A stretch of 64,000 bases of DNA from Fluviispira multicolorata (GCF_009208585.1 NZ_WFLN01000007.1:186001-250000), one strand, 5' to 3'. Counted from the first letter of the stretch, positions 21,601 to 29,932 are shown. Translations and numbers: made by a program. Notes: generated by a model from the sequence alone, not told the origin.

Positions 21601-24600
21601 AAGAGCACCTCGAGTTGCATCTAAAACTGCCCCTTCTTGTACTGACTGGTGAATATTTGAAAGTGATTGAGGCATTAAAATAAAGTTCATTCCAACGTTA
21701 TATTTATTGGCTGCACTTGAGAATTTCTCAATACCTGCATATGAGTATTTAGCAATATTTGCTCTGGTAAATTTTTTATTGTTTGCAAATATATTATTTA
21801 AATTATTATATTGGCTAATTTGGTCTGCAACACCATTAAAGAGAGGTCTTAATGCATTTGTTCTAAAAGTATTTTTGGCAATGCTTTCATATGTAAGTTT
21901 AAAGGCGCTGCGGATTTCTTTTCCAAAAGCTCCTTTTAATTTTTTTAATTTATTGAAGAAGCCATTATCGATTGAATTGTTAAAATCATCTGCTTCAAAT
22001 GCAAGTTTACTAAACTCATCAACTGAATTTTTTACGCTTTGTTCTAAACTGTCATATTTTTCTATGTCTTCTAAGTATAATTTTCGATCAAAAACATAAA
22101 TGGATTTGTCCTTTTTGGAGAAAATGAGAGGTTTGCTTGGCTTTTCGGAGTTGCCTGAGAGCTGTGGGAAATAGTAAACAAAAAATCCTGGTAGTGGATT
22201 AGGTATATTCCATGGTTGTTTATTTGTTTTAACTTTTACTTCTTTTAAGTAACGACTTGCGATTTTTATTTTATTAGATACAGAATCTTCTTTTGCAAAA
22301 GGGAAACCATTTTGAAGGACAATTTTTTTAACGATTCGTCTTTCAAATTCTCCCGTTAAGCCAAATTCATCAAAGAAAGTGAAAATACTTTTAATCATTT
22401 CAGGTGATTTTTGATTATTTAATGAAGATAATTTTACTTGCTCTAAGAGAACAGGTGAATAGACATTTTGCGAAGTTTCTATATTAGAATTTAAATGTCT
22501 CAAATGTGTTGATATAAACTGTATGAATTGTAGGGATTTTAAATTTTGGGTTCCATCTGTATTATTATTAAGTAATAACTTTGCTTCATTTATAAATTCA
22601 ATATTTTTATTAAAAATAGATTCATTATTTTCTGGAAATATATTATTTAAATTTTCTAGATATATTTCTGAATAATATTCTTTCTTGGCAGCATTGATTT
22701 TTGAGTCTTTACTTTTCCAACTCTCTTTTAAATTTTTAATAAGTTCTTTGCTTTGGATATTTGGATTTAAAATTAAAGCATCGTATATTTTTTGCCAGAC
22801 TCTTACTTGAGTTTTTCGAATCGATAAGTCCACGAGTTTAGCACTGCGATCAAGTAATTTAGTTGTAAATGAATCATCTGTATTGTCTTGTTCCCCTTTA
22901 GAAATTTTGGCTTCTAAAGAATCTTCCTCTGGTTGATCAAATTCAAAGTTTTTCTCAATATACTGATCGCTCATTTGCGATGCTACAATTCCAAGTATAG
23001 TTGATCCTGCTCCAAAACCAGAAAGAGCCGGCACTCCTAATACAAGTGGACCAGACACAAACATAGCAGCTTGCCCAGCTGTAAGCATTGCATCACCAGT
23101 CGCTCTTGCTCTTATCCAATTGCGTTTACTTTTGTAAAAACTTTCAAGAATTTTTTTTGTTTTTAATATATTTTTTTTGCTATCATTATCTAAATTTGAA
23201 GATTTATTTACTGCATCCCAGAAAGGACTTTTAATCATATCCTCTATCCATGAGTTCAATGATTTTAGTTCACTTGCATTATCTGATATTTTAGACAATC
23301 CAGCAATGACCATTTGTGCTTGCCCAGCAGCAAGAAATCCATTTCCAATTGCTTCAACGGAGGTTAAATAGTTTTGAAACGCAAGTGAATTTGCAATACC
23401 CGCTGTTTCAGTTGTTGATTTAAGAGTCAGGAGTTCAGAGAGTGTTTTAGCTTCAAATGCGATCATTCCATAATACATGGATGAAAGTCCACGGCTGATA
23501 TTTGGTAATATTGATGTAGACTCTATGCTTTTACTTAATGAATTATTTAAATTATTTTGATATTCAAAAAGAGAGTTAATTGATGAAACGACATAATCCT
23601 GAATTTGATCTTGAGTTGATAATGAATTTATAGAATTTATTGATTTTATAGAGTCTGTTGATTTTAATTTTTCAAATAACTCTGTATACCTTGGGTTATT
23701 GAGTCGAATATTTCCATTCGTTTGATTTTTTAAATTATTTATATTTTTATTATGATTTTGGACAAGCTCAAGTAGTTTTGGAAAGATTTTAGAGTTCAAT
23801 GAAGTTTGTACTTTTTTCTTATTTAATGACTTGAGAATTTCTTTTGCAAACTCAATTTTAAAACGAGCATTTTCCATGGCAATGTTGCGGGCAATTTTGT
23901 CATTATCACTCAATGCCGCATCAGTCACTCCAATAGATTTCAAAAGAATTTCTTTGGCCGCAATCTCATTTTCCATGTTTGAAATAATTTCTTTGCGAAG
24001 CAGTTTAGTTTCTTCTATGCTTTCTGAATATTCATTTTTAGTTTCTTGAAACTCTTCATTGGCTCCTTCATAACCAATAAAAACAGCCCCTCCAAATATC
24101 ATATAAATAGAGGATTTTAGTGAGAGTTCTAAATGCTTTGGCAATCCTGAGTTTTCAAGTGCAGATGCGAGATCATCAAAACCATCGATGACCAAAGCCT
24201 TTCCTGCATCTTGAGTTTTTAAATTAAGAACTTTATTGTGTACATCTTTACCACGTAATGCTCTAATTGCATATTTAATCGTTTTAGCTTTTTTAGCTAT
24301 ATATGCTGAGCTACTTTCAATTCCTGTATAAACGATTTTTATATCATTTAAATTTTTGAATAAATCACTTTCTCCAGTATTGTTATCGGTGACTTTAAAT
24401 TCGTTTTTTCCATTTTTTTCTATGGTTTTTATAGAAATTTCAAAGGTTTTTTCAAGCTCAATGATGTCATCTGTTTTTCGATTGATAATTTCTTGACTTA
24501 AGTTTTCTTCTAATTTGTCTAGTGAATTTTCTACCAAAGATATTTTATGAGGTTTTTGATCAATAAAAATTGTGGCATATAATTTCCATGGATTTACTGT

Positions 24601-24864
24601 GCGATCTTCTTTTTCGATTTTGACTTCATAATCTTCATATTTTAATTCAAATTCAAAAAGTTTGAGATCTTCTTCTTCTTGTTGTTCTTCGAGTCTGAAA
24701 TTTTCAAGAAATGAAAAATCTCTTTCTAGTGATGAACTCGCTTTAGTGAATGAGGTAATTTTTTTTTCTTTGTCTGTATGAGAAGAAAATCCGCATCCTG
24801 AGTTTATCAAACCAAGAGAAATAAAAGAAATCGCTGCAAGGTGATTTTGAATAAGTGGTTTCAT
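18658..24864 (-). CDS. Giant RTX-repeat lipoprotein, possible toxin
   Basis: The 2068-residue protein starts with a lipoprotein-like signal (INSGC, Cys24; the lipobox is imperfect). Residues about 280-1000 are mostly charged helix, interrupted by hydrophobic Ala/Gly-rich stretches near 242-264, 505-525 and 587-630. A longer hydrophobic segment lies at about 1161-1205. RTX-type calcium-binding nonapeptides occur at about 1539-1592 (GNEGNDSLEGREGNDILYPG) and 1732-1770 (GTNGNDVIFG, KGNDGDDTL), with a degenerate copy near 1801. The stretch from about 1161 to 1480 resembles in layout the pore-forming region of TcdA/TcdB-type toxins; this is a visual inference. A Fur-box-like site lies upstream. 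No type I secretion genes adjoin it. Confidence 0.72.
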   Translation of the reverse strand: MKPLIQNHLAAISFISLGLINSGCGFSSHTDKEKKITSFTKASSSLERDFSFLENFRLEEQQEEEDLKLFEFELKYEDYEVKIEKEDRTVNPWKLYATIFIDQKPHKISLVENSLDKLEENLSQEIINRKTDDIIELEKTFEISIKTIEKNGKNEFKVTDNNTGESDLFKNLNDIKIVYTGIESSSAYIAKKAKTIKYAIRALRGKDVHNKVLNLKTQDAGKALVIDGFDDLASALENSGLPKHLELSLKSSIYMIFGGAVFIGYEGANEEFQETKNEYSESIEETKLLRKEIISNMENEIAAKEILLKSIGVTDAALSDNDKIARNIAMENARFKIEFAKEILKSLNKKKVQTSLNSKIFPKLLELVQNHNKNINNLKNQTNGNIRLNNPRYTELFEKLKSTDSIKSINSINSLSTQDQIQDYVVSSINSLFEYQNNLNNSLSKSIESTSILPNISRGLSSMYYGMIAFEAKTLSELLTLKSTTETAGIANSLAFQNYLTSVEAIGNGFLAAGQAQMVIAGLSKISDNASELKSLNSWIEDMIKSPFWDAVNKSSNLDNDSKKNILKTKKILESFYKSKRNWIRARATGDAMLTAGQAAMFVSGPLVLGVPALSGFGAGSTILGIVASQMSDQYIEKNFEFDQPEEDSLEAKISKGEQDNTDDSFTTKLLDRSAKLVDLSIRKTQVRVWQKIYDALILNPNIQSKELIKNLKESWKSKDSKINAAKKEYYSEIYLENLNNIFPENNESIFNKNIEFINEAKLLLNNNTDGTQNLKSLQFIQFISTHLRHLNSNIETSQNVYSPVLLEQVKLSSLNNQKSPEMIKSIFTFFDEFGLTGEFERRIVKKIVLQNGFPFAKEDSVSNKIKIASRYLKEVKVKTNKQPWNIPNPLPGFFVYYFPQLSGNSEKPSKPLIFSKKDKSIYVFDRKLYLEDIEKYDSLEQSVKNSVDEFSKLAFEADDFNNSIDNGFFNKLKKLKGAFGKEIRSAFKLTYESIAKNTFRTNALRPLFNGVADQISQYNNLNNIFANNKKFTRANIAKYSYAGIEKFSSAANKYNVGMNFILMPQSLSNIHQSVQEGAVLDATRGALSFSFNNADLAFDLARNVGGNTFWIKHPKSFQGIGSVQIVLNVASAGLDIWQAVELFKAAEITNNQSLKTDLYVNASLTTATAATSLGTALLLPLSAKAGPIGAAIGFTIMFTQGTYNAVRTSEQLRELGFSEEEVVLNSIANFFGKYSTGEDPKFLVKKTAKEMEETTIPEIMTLNNKEFLQNIGKNKLNNSFYFNKIVYPRIHLYVPYTAGQTSLYCAYGICNSVTTQIPKPIEENKHMCLTNNTYFSNDADRNSIFNDHMSFIKNHHRRLAKKATPIPAVAKGTSFGAHGGTNYYNSTTPCPSVSINYPMVEQYAIQNEEEKLKLKNIPASQKANLYFVGIGDQGKHGNMISSIVADKNYKNLFNIHPSSFILQLVGGDKEDVFEFYDYVQGIFEGAQTNGFIDGGAGIDTINLQGIPLKNEKIYISLNSNSIKSNQFLEIKNVERVIGSQNDDEIIGNELNNELFGNEGNDSLEGREGNDILYPGKGNDYLKGGSGNDVYVILKKDVSNSTIKTINNFDESAAGDFQNNYDAIMTDIEDLTSQKDNLDLLLGVHENNSFVEYIRIQHYFLNKKFQHIVLSDTKGNVYTTLNGTLYNNQKSSAEIYTPNYINTINLKGKSPITKMAQKEFKDKFNLNFKNVIGTNGNDVIFGDEQNNFINGQKGLDFIKGNDGDDTLTVFLDPQEQTENVVEVNKTLNNYITGNYDEFIRLEGGRDHDSYIINLPNFSYVNNAKPIFIEINNRDKFEKIDSLIVNDSRNTFSNIYFTKISDLNEKNQHLKINLFDSVEEKNYIFILKNWFNNKKNQHLQIQFGDKLSIPQSILQIVTDSLKKYTLNKINKNLKESDTYEFTINDRYIALNQRLIEVKQNSYNVIESNILPHKENEIDFKYEIINNSHSGQNKHRIKFARFENDLIIQFEAKSELDNSSFTVLKNYFQSEKYMNKNFKIKINSEEYINNEEFKLLNNNLSETDVIKMEV

Positions 24865-25242
24865 GAAATTCCTTTCAAAAGTTTAAAAATTGCGTTGTTT
24901 AGCGTTAGAAATAAAGTAAGATTTATTCATTTTTTGCATGAAAATTCGGATTCTTTTATTTAAAGAATAAGAGTTTACAAAAATATAAAATTTTATTATC
25001 TAATCTATAAAATCAATAAAATATAAGAACAAATTTTCAAGATTGATAATGATATCCAATATCAATAGGTAACCTCTTATAAGCAATTTTATAAAAAAAC
25101 AATAAGTTTTATAAAATATAAAAATTATTTATTGATTGAATTTTAAGCTTTTGTAAGTTAAGAGGATTTTTGCATCTATTATGTGTTTATTAATTAAAGA
25201 AAATTATATTATTTTTGTGAAATAAATCATAAAAAAATATTT
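24865..25242. other. Gene-free AT-rich region upstream of the giant lipoprotein
   Basis: This 378-base stretch separates the giant RTX gene from a small gene on the same strand. It is extremely AT-rich and has no credible coding frame. It contains a Fur-box-like site at 25045-25063 and a repeated TTTTATAAAA-like motif around 25085-25120. It most likely holds the promoter of the RTX gene. Confidence 0.55.
25045..25063. promoter_or_regulatory. Fur-box-like operator
   Basis: GATAATGATATCCAATATC matches the 19-base Escherichia coli Fur consensus (GATAATGATAATCATTATC) at 16 of 19 positions, and its flanks extend the dyad to TTGAT...ATCAA. It lies about 180 bases before the start of the giant RTX lipoprotein gene. 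AT-rich DNA raises the chance of accidental matches, and Fur specificity in this lineage is not known. Confidence 0.42.
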
Positions 25243-25614
25243 TTATGCTGATGCAGGAGGATCTGATGAAATATTATTTTGCTCTTCTCTTGCAGAATCG
25301 TATTCTAAAATATTCTTGCTAACTTCTGAAAGTAATTCTTCTAAATGTCTCTCTTTTGAGCGTAAATGGAAAAGACATCTACGATTCATTTTTGCATCGA
25401 CCTCTATTGCTCTACTTGAAATGGCCATAAAATTTTGTTTGCCACCTTTCGATCCTAGATTTAATAATGTCCGTTTGTGCGAAATGACTCTATCAAATGA
25501 CAACTTTTCAACACTGTAAAGAACAGCATTTCTGCACTTAATAAGTTCGTGCAAAGATTGCAGAGTCGTTTCTAACTCTTGTTTTCTTTTATTGAGGTCT
25601 TCTAGAGCTGGCAT
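25243..25614 (-). CDS. Small charged helical protein of unknown function
   Basis: I do not recognise this 123-residue protein. It is predicted almost wholly helical, beginning PALEDLNKRKQELETTLQSL with coiled-coil-like heptads at residues about 1-25 and 80-108, and has no signal peptide. The start at 25614 is supported by GGAG six bases upstream. Its ATG and that of the divergent barrel-protein gene abut within the hexamer CATATG. Size and proximity to fliW allow a flagellar accessory role, but there is no motif to support it. Confidence 0.62.
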   Translation of the reverse strand: MPALEDLNKRKQELETTLQSLHELIKCRNAVLYSVEKLSFDRVISHKRTLLNLGSKGGKQNFMAISSRAIEVDAKMNRRCLFHLRSKERHLEELLSEVSKNILEYDSAREEQNNISSDPPASA

Positions 25615-26790
25615 ATGAATCTCCAAAATAAATATCTATGTCAGAGTATATTTATATTTCGGCTAATAAGCTTTGTATCTTTATTAATTCAACTATCGAT
25701 TTGGCAGCAGAAAAGCTCTGCTCTTGATGAAAATAAAACATGGTTAGCGACATTTTCTGCAGGTTTTGGTCGGGTGCGATTTATGGATGGAAATGAAATA
25801 AATATATTGCATTCAAAAATAGATTTTCTCTTTAAACCAATAGATTCAGAAAAACCTTTAGAACTTAAGTTTGTTTTATTAACTCAGTCACCTTTGAGAG
25901 AAGATGATGGTTTTATAAAGTTTCCCATTGATGAAAGAGATTTTGCCCAAATTTCTGAAGCTTGGTTAAGGTACCAGATTTTTAAAAACCTTGAGTTTAA
26001 ATTTGGTAGTTTTCCAGATGATTTTCATGAATTAACCCCAAAAACTTGGCCATATTATTCTCTTCGAGTGAAAATAGATCCAATTAAGGATGAAAATTTT
26101 TTCTGGCAAGTTCTGGCAAGACAAGACTTATTTGGAGTATATGCTCGTGAAATGAATTCTTCTATTGCAACTGATCTTGAAAGAACAAGGCTAGAAAGTC
26201 GCTTTAATTTCTCAAAAAAATTTGAAAAAAATCAATTTATATATAACTTAAACTCTCACTATGAACAATTTTCAGATCCAGATTCAACCTTGAGTAGTTT
26301 GAGTATTGGGAGAGGAGAATATATTGTAAATACGATTACAAATAGAGAACAAAAATATAGAATTATTGATATAAATACAGATCTAACATTCTCCTACCAT
26401 GATTTTTTAAAAGCTAAATTATCATTTAACAGTTGGAGAAATATTTCTGCAAATACATTTGGAACAGGTTATTTATATGGAGTAGAAAGCTCTATTTCTG
26501 ATCAGTTCTGGAATTTTTCAGTTGGATATTGGTATTTTTTAGGGGAGCAAAGTTCAATTCCTGCATCGAGTATTTCATCATATTATTATCCTGGATTTAA
26601 AATTTCTTCACTTCATTTAAGCGGCGGGCATACTTTTTCAGAAAATTGGAATACAAAGTTAGAGTACCGATATCAGCAATCTTCTCCATATGGACAAGAT
26701 ATTTCACCAAATGTAAATCCTGGTAATATACCTGTGATACCTTTGTATAAGATGTACTTTATACTTGAGTATGCAATTGGTGCATCATAA
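25615..26790 (+). CDS. Putative outer-membrane beta-barrel protein
   Basis: The 391-residue protein has an N-terminal hydrophobic signal (residues about 10-30) followed by many alternating amphipathic strands rich in aromatic residues, for example NQFIYNLNSHYEQF and NWNTKLEYRYQQSS, ending in KMYFILEYAIGAS. The pattern suits a porin-like or alginate-export-type barrel, but no family can be named. The start codon adjoins that of the minus-strand gene at 25614, and no clear ribosome-binding site is seen before it. fliW follows after 111 bases. Confidence 0.7.
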   Translation: MNLQNKYLCQSIFIFRLISFVSLLIQLSIWQQKSSALDENKTWLATFSAGFGRVRFMDGNEINILHSKIDFLFKPIDSEKPLELKFVLLTQSPLREDDGFIKFPIDERDFAQISEAWLRYQIFKNLEFKFGSFPDDFHELTPKTWPYYSLRVKIDPIKDENFFWQVLARQDLFGVYAREMNSSIATDLERTRLESRFNFSKKFEKNQFIYNLNSHYEQFSDPDSTLSSLSIGRGEYIVNTITNREQKYRIIDINTDLTFSYHDFLKAKLSFNSWRNISANTFGTGYLYGVESSISDQFWNFSVGYWYFLGEQSSIPASSISSYYYPGFKISSLHLSGGHTFSENWNTKLEYRYQQSSPYGQDISPNVNPGNIPVIPLYKMYFILEYAIGAS

Positions 26791-26803
26791 AAATTAAAAT
26801 CTT

Positions 26804-26815
26804 TTGACGTGTCAA
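26804..26815. promoter_or_regulatory. Short palindrome upstream of fliW
   Basis: TTGACGTGTCAA is a perfect 12-base palindrome in the gap before fliW. It could be a small operator, or its TTGAC half could belong to a -35 box; neither use can be shown. Confidence 0.25.
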
Positions 26816-26901
26816 TAATCAAAGCAAATCTTATTGCACTTCTTTATACCGTCAACTAACCTAGTTAATGAGCTTAAGATGGGAACGTAAAGGGGGCTGC
26901 C

Positions 26902-27426
26902 TTGAAAATAAACACTTCGCGTTTTGGAGAAATTGAAGTTAATGAAAGTGATTTGCTCAATCTACCTGATGGGCTCATAGGTTTTCCAGAGCTCAATCAG
27001 TTTATTTTGTTAGATCATGATGTGGATTCACCATTTAAGTGGTTACAATCCATTAATGATCCTGCAATGGCATTTATTATTATTAGCCCACTCTCCTTTA
27101 GACCCGATTACATGGTAGAAGTCACTGAAGAAGAAGTTGCAGCACTTAAATTAACGAATCCAGATGAAGCGGTTATTTCAGTTATAGTTACAATTCCAAT
27201 GGATCCTAAAAAAATGAGTGCTAATTTAAAAGCACCTCTTGTTTTTAATTTGAGCAATAAACTTGGTAAACAAGTTATTTTAAAAGATCCTCAATACCAA
27301 ACAAAGCATTTTATAATGGAAGAAATGAAAAGATTTTCACAACGTGATTCACAAAATGATCTTAAAAAAGCTATTCAGCAACAACTTGCAAATAAAGTTG
27401 AGAGTGAAGTAAGCTCTAAAAGATAG
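26902..27426 (+). CDS. fliW: Flagellar assembly factor FliW
   Basis: FliW binds flagellin in the cytoplasm and antagonises the regulator CsrA, linking flagellin synthesis to export. The 174-residue protein has the typical TSRFGEIEV start, LPDGLIGFPEL, FKWLQSINDPAMAFIIISP and the LKAPLVFNLSNKLGKQVIL block. The start is a TTG five bases after AAGGGGG. The C-terminal 25 residues form a charged, glutamine-rich tail. csrA and flagellin genes are not in the window. Confidence 0.92.
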   Translation: MKINTSRFGEIEVNESDLLNLPDGLIGFPELNQFILLDHDVDSPFKWLQSINDPAMAFIIISPLSFRPDYMVEVTEEEVAALKLTNPDEAVISVIVTIPMDPKKMSANLKAPLVFNLSNKLGKQVILKDPQYQTKHFIMEEMKRFSQRDSQNDLKKAIQQQLANKVESEVSSKR

Positions 27427-27470
27427 ACTTATTTGGTTATTTAATTAATCGATTTTATTAAAGAAATGAT

Positions 27471-28256
27471 ATGAATAAATTATATTTAATTCTATTTTTG
27501 ATTTTATCTTGTATTTTCAATTCATTTTGTGCATATGCAGAAAGTGAATTGAAAATACAGGTACAAATACGTCCCCCATTTTTTACAGAAAATGAGAAAA
27601 CTGGTGAAATAAATGGAGGCATTCTCTATACTTTAATCAGGAAAATTTTAAAAGATGCAAATATTTCTTATGTCATTGAGAACTTACCATTGCCACGTTC
27701 ATTCTTTGAAATAAAACAAAATAAAACTCAGGTTTGTTATCCCGCAGGAGTTATAAATGATGAGAGAAAAAAGTTTGCAAATTTTTCTATCCCATATTTT
27801 CGGGACAAAAAATTTGTTGCAATTGTTAGAAAGTCTGATAAAAGATTTTTAAATAATGAAACAGTTACAAATTTATTGCAGAATAAAAAATTAATATTAA
27901 TAATTAAACTTGGCTATAGTTATAGCGAATATATTGACTCAAAATTTTTAAAAATTAAGGATTATGATGTACACAGTAATACCCAGAAAAATATTCCAGA
28001 TATTAAGATCACTTCTTTAAGCAACATAGAAATGCTTAGTGCTATAGAGCAAAAAGGGGCAGATTATCTTTTTATGGGGGGCAATGAGTCAGATTATTTA
28101 TTAAAAAGTAATAAAAATTTTCAAAAAGAACTTAAAATTATAAATTTGAATGATATAGAATCTGGAGCTATTCGTCATTTTATGTGCTCTAAAATGGTTC
28201 AAAAAGAAACTATTGAAAAAATTAATAATTCAATTAAAAAAATAATTAAAAACTAA
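27471..28256 (+). CDS. Periplasmic solute-binding-like protein (family 3 type)
   Basis: The 261-residue protein has a signal peptide ending near CAYAES and then the binding-protein start LKIQVQIRPPFFTENEKTGEI, followed by PRSFFEIKQNKTQVCYPAG and a C-terminal hinge region. This is the SBP_bac_3 pattern seen with amino-acid ligands. It has no transport partners nearby. Its stop overlaps the stop of the convergent YceI gene by four bases. Confidence 0.7.
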   Translation: MNKLYLILFLILSCIFNSFCAYAESELKIQVQIRPPFFTENEKTGEINGGILYTLIRKILKDANISYVIENLPLPRSFFEIKQNKTQVCYPAGVINDERKKFANFSIPYFRDKKFVAIVRKSDKRFLNNETVTNLLQNKKLILIIKLGYSYSEYIDSKFLKIKDYDVHSNTQKNIPDIKITSLSNIEMLSAIEQKGADYLFMGGNESDYLLKSNKNFQKELKIINLNDIESGAIRHFMCSKMVQKETIEKINNSIKKIIKN

Positions 28257-28822
28257 TTTTTTACAGGCATTAAATTTAGCTTTATAGTAACAGTTTCACC
28301 TATAAATGAACCATGACTTAAATTAAAATCATTTCTATTTACTTTAGTGTCAATATTAAATAACTCTTTATCTGCATTTTTAGGTGACATAGATTTTCCT
28401 TCAAAAACTATTGATTTCGTTATTCCTTTGATGGTGAGATCTCCTATTATTTTAAAGCTATTGAGATCACCTGTAAACGATTTTCCTATAAATATCATTT
28501 TCGGATATTTTTCTACTTCAAAAAAATCTCCACTTCTTAAATGTTTATCGCGAGAGCTATTGTCAGTGTTGATAGATTTAGTTTCTACAGTTGCTTCAAC
28601 TTTAGAATCAGTAAATTTTTTAGTGATTTGCAATTTTCCCTGAAATTTATCAAACTGTCCATTAACAGTCATAAAAACAAAGTTTTGAACACTAAATTCA
28701 ACTTTAGATTCTTTTTGATCAAGTTGATATTTTCCAGGTTGAAGAGAAAATACATTGAAACTTACTAAAATAATAATTGAGAACAAAATATATAAATTCA
28801 TTTTTAAAATTAAATTGCGCAT
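28253..28822 (-). CDS. YceI family lipid-binding periplasmic protein
   Basis: YceI proteins are exported lipocalin-like barrels that bind polyprenoid or amide lipids. The 189-residue protein has a signal peptide (cleavage near NVFS) and then YQLDQKESKVEFSVQNF, FDKFQGKLQI, RDKHLRSGDFFEVEKYPKM and the GDLTIKGITKSIVFEG block that defines the family. GAGGA before the ATG supports the start. The native ligand is unknown. Confidence 0.9.
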   Translation of the reverse strand: MRNLILKMNLYILFSIIILVSFNVFSLQPGKYQLDQKESKVEFSVQNFVFMTVNGQFDKFQGKLQITKKFTDSKVEATVETKSINTDNSSRDKHLRSGDFFEVEKYPKMIFIGKSFTGDLNSFKIIGDLTIKGITKSIVFEGKSMSPKNADKELFNIDTKVNRNDFNLSHGSFIGETVTIKLNLMPVKN

Positions 28823-28973
28823 CCTAATCCTCGCTTTAAAAGTTTTATTGGTTTAGTATAATTTACAAACTATTACGATTCAATAATACTGCCATAAAAT
28901 TGGATTGAATTGCTCTCCTAAATTTGTCATTATTGTGGTTGATAAAATGAAATAAAGCAGAAGGAGTAAATCT

Positions 28974-29522
28974 ATGGATCCACGTCCTCCCCGCACACCT
29001 TGGTTATTACCTTATTTGGCTGTTCGTGATGCAAAAAGATCGATTGAATTTTATAAAAAAGCATTTGGATTTAAATCTAAAACGAAACCAGATAAAGATG
29101 GACAAATTCATCATGCTGAGATGATATATAAAAATAACGTTTTGTTTATGTTTGCGCCCGAGGGAGCAATGGGGGACAAAGCAAAATCACCCGCATCTAG
29201 TAACAATCCACCACCACAAATGTTATATGTATATGTTGATAACGTGGATAAAATTTATCAAACAGCAATTGCAAATGGAGCGCGTGGAACTATGGAGCCT
29301 CAAGATACTTATTGGGGTGATAGGATGTGCGCAGTTGTTGATATAGATGGATATGCTTGGGGATTTGGTAAATTGATGAAAAAGAAATCAACAAAGAAAA
29401 AATCTGTTAAGAAAAAGGTAAAAAAAGCCTCAAAGTCTAAAGTGACAAAAAAGAAGTCAACAGAGAAACCAGCAAAGAAAAAAACTGCTAAAAAGAAAGC
29501 TATAAAGAAAAAGAAAAAATAA
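28974..29522 (+). CDS. VOC family (PhnB/glyoxalase-like) protein with lysine-rich tail
   Basis: Residues 1-135 form a vicinal-oxygen-chelate domain: LPYLAVRDAKRSIEFYKKAFGF, then GQIHHAEM and a closing WGDRMCAVVDIDGYAWGFG. From about residue 139 to the end (182) the chain switches to a lysine/serine/threonine tail resembling histone H1 or DNA-binding tails, with repeated KKK blocks. AAGGAG precedes the ATG. The tail suggests nucleic-acid or polyanion binding joined to the VOC fold; the enzymatic substrate is unknown. Confidence 0.85.
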   Translation: MDPRPPRTPWLLPYLAVRDAKRSIEFYKKAFGFKSKTKPDKDGQIHHAEMIYKNNVLFMFAPEGAMGDKAKSPASSNNPPPQMLYVYVDNVDKIYQTAIANGARGTMEPQDTYWGDRMCAVVDIDGYAWGFGKLMKKKSTKKKSVKKKVKKASKSKVTKKKSTEKPAKKKTAKKKAIKKKKK

Positions 29523-29532
29523 TTCTGAAAGT

Positions 29533-29560
29533 AAAATTTAATAAATTTTCTTTTTTATTA
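29533..29560 (+). terminator. AT-rich terminator-like hairpin after the VOC gene
   Basis: AAAATTTA and TAAATTTT flank a single base as a perfect dyad (29533-29549), followed by CTTTTTTATTA. It lies 10 bases past the stop codon. The stem contains only A-T pairs, so it is weak. Confidence 0.45.
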
Positions 29561-29757
29561 TTATCAACTTGACATTTTCTTAAAATAAAATATTCATCAA
29601 TTTAAGTGAAATATTTTTCCGTCAAAAACCTAAGATAACATCTTTTTACAAGACAATAAGTTCATTTTAACTGGTAATGTATAGAGATTTTTTTGAAAAT
29701 TAATATGCCGCTGATATTTTAACTCTTTTAATTACAAGGAGGACATAGAGGGGAAGA

Positions 29758-29808
29758 TTGAAAATGCCCCTTTTAGAGAACTTTAAGTTCTGGATCCAGG
29801 TGAAATAA
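29758..29808 (+). CDS. Possible short peptide (14-16 codons)
   Basis: A TTG at 29758 or the ATG at 29764 opens a frame ending TAA at 29806-29808, encoding MKMPLLENFKFWIQVK. It is preceded by AGGAGG and then GAGGGGAAG, unusually purine-rich for this DNA. The frame contains AGAACTT-T-AAGTTCT and CTGGATCCAG palindromes, so translation could change RNA folding. It may be a leader peptide for the DUF2079 gene 125 bases downstream, or only chance. Confidence 0.28.
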   Translation: MKMPLLENFKFWIQVK

Positions 29809-29932
29809 CATATGTAGCAGTGCTTGTTAAAAGGTATTATTTAGAGGAGAATTATATTTTTTTTAAATTATTGAAAGAATTTTAGTCTTGTAAATAGTTT
29901 TATCTTTAGTTTTTAATAACAAGGAAAGATCA

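Larger units (their letters stand above)
29523..29932. other. Gene-poor region with a terminator and a possible mini-ORF
   Basis: This 410-base stretch holds an AT-rich terminator-like hairpin (29533-29560), a possible 16-codon reading frame behind strong ribosome-binding-like sequence (29758-29808), and two adjacent palindromes within that frame (29777-29791 and 29790-29799). No other credible gene is seen. Confidence 0.5.

Noticed and set aside
21707..22099. 130-codon frame opposite the giant lipoprotein gene
   Set aside because: Antisense to a continuous 2068-codon frame, with no start signals.
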